NCBI GenBank assembly: GCA_016192915.1
Contig: JACPTF010000002.1
Span: 1 to 64,000, forward strand
From: Candidatus Woesearchaeota archaeon
GTDB taxonomy: Archaea; Nanobdellota; Nanobdellia; Woesearchaeales; UBA10216
Length of the DNA: 64,000 nucleotides
Direction of reading: 5' to 3'
Under the pieces are notes generated by a model. It was not told the origin of the DNA. It ran no database searches and saw only the letters and a program-made list of their open reading frames with translations. Below, piece after piece: positions 63,509 through 64,000 of this stretch; within the stretch, counting starts at the first letter, position 1, and every line of letters begins with the position of its first letter. The position numbers were made by a program, and so were the translations under genes.

Positions 63509-63832
63509 ATGGTCACCGCCTTGGAAGAGGTTAAGCAGGCCGAGAATGATGCTGAAAGGCTTGTTGAGGATTCTGCCAAGAGAAAGGAGTCCATAATAGC
63601 TGAGGGCAGGGTTAAGGCTGCGCGGTTTCTTAAGGAAAAGGAGGAAGGGCTGGCCGGGGAAAAAGCAGATGCCTTGGAGCGCCAGAAGGAAAAGGCCCTT
63701 GCTGCCAGGGAGAAGGTTCTAGCTGAGGGCATGGAGAAGTTAAAATCCTTGAGGAGGTCTGCAGAGAAACAGACGGATGATGCTGTTGAGCTGGTCATGG
63801 ACGCGTTTGAGAAGGAGATTGCAAAATTTTGA
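63509..63832 (+). CDS. A/V-type ATP synthase subunit H (AhaH-like)
   Basis: MVTALEEVKQAENDAERLVEDSAKRKESIIAEGRVKAARFLKEKEE, coiled-coil; followed directly by subunit I start. Confidence 0.75.
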   Translation: MVTALEEVKQAENDAERLVEDSAKRKESIIAEGRVKAARFLKEKEEGLAGEKADALERQKEKALAAREKVLAEGMEKLKSLRRSAEKQTDDAVELVMDAFEKEIAKF

Positions 63833-63845
63833 TAGTAACGGTGTG

Positions 63846-64000
63846 ATGCTGATGTTTGCTGCCGAGAGGATGAAAAAAGTAACAGTGATAGGCCCTAAGA
63901 ACGTCATGGACAGGGCCGTGATGAAGCTTCACAAGCTTAAGGCTGTGCACATCACTGACCACCAGAAAGACGAGTTTGATATCGGCAGCCCGTTTGAGAG
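63846..64000 (+). CDS. A/V-type ATP synthase subunit I (partial, runs off window)
   Basis: MLMFAAERMKKVTVIGPKNVMDRAVMKLHKLKAVHITDHQKDEFDIGSPFE. Confidence 0.8.
   Translation, partial: MLMFAAERMKKVTVIGPKNVMDRAVMKLHKLKAVHITDHQKDEFDIGSPFE

Noticed and set aside
62716-63798. 360-aa RadB ORF taken at full length
   Set aside because: The N-terminal 130 residues are antisense to ATPase subunit H; true start is MGRIATG at 63402.

Overview
64 kb of a compact archaeal chromosome. RFC-L, PCNA, RadA, RadB, an RPA-like protein, RNase J, FBP aldolase/phosphatase, archaeal GAPDH, two AbrB-PhoU proteins and the start of an A/V-type ATPase operon point to an archaeon, probably a DPANN-type lineage (phylum not assigned). 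Most of the window is housekeeping genes. Five things stand out. (1) A dispersed, nesting family of about 45-50 nt two-hairpin elements. The first hairpin has an extra A on the 5' side of its stem and the second an extra T on the 3' side. Copies lie in intergenic DNA, in frame inside ORFs and inside tRNA introns. (2) tRNA-Pro, tRNA-Leu and tRNA-Ile genes appear to carry multiple introns, including D-loop introns and T-loop 59/60 introns; some of these introns contain the hairpin element. (3) Two genes (TspO and GAPDH) have no ATG/GTG/TTG start and seem to use AUU/AUC codons placed correctly after a Shine-Dalgarno sequence. (4) A cluster of about 8.3 kb contains roughly 11 co-directional, single-N-terminal-TM, pilin-like, mostly uncharacterised proteins, including two CxxC/glycine-zipper paralogs. 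(5) A membrane protein combines an APH-like kinase motif with a TolB-like propeller. All calls come from reading the sequence and the supplied ORFs; no database search was run.
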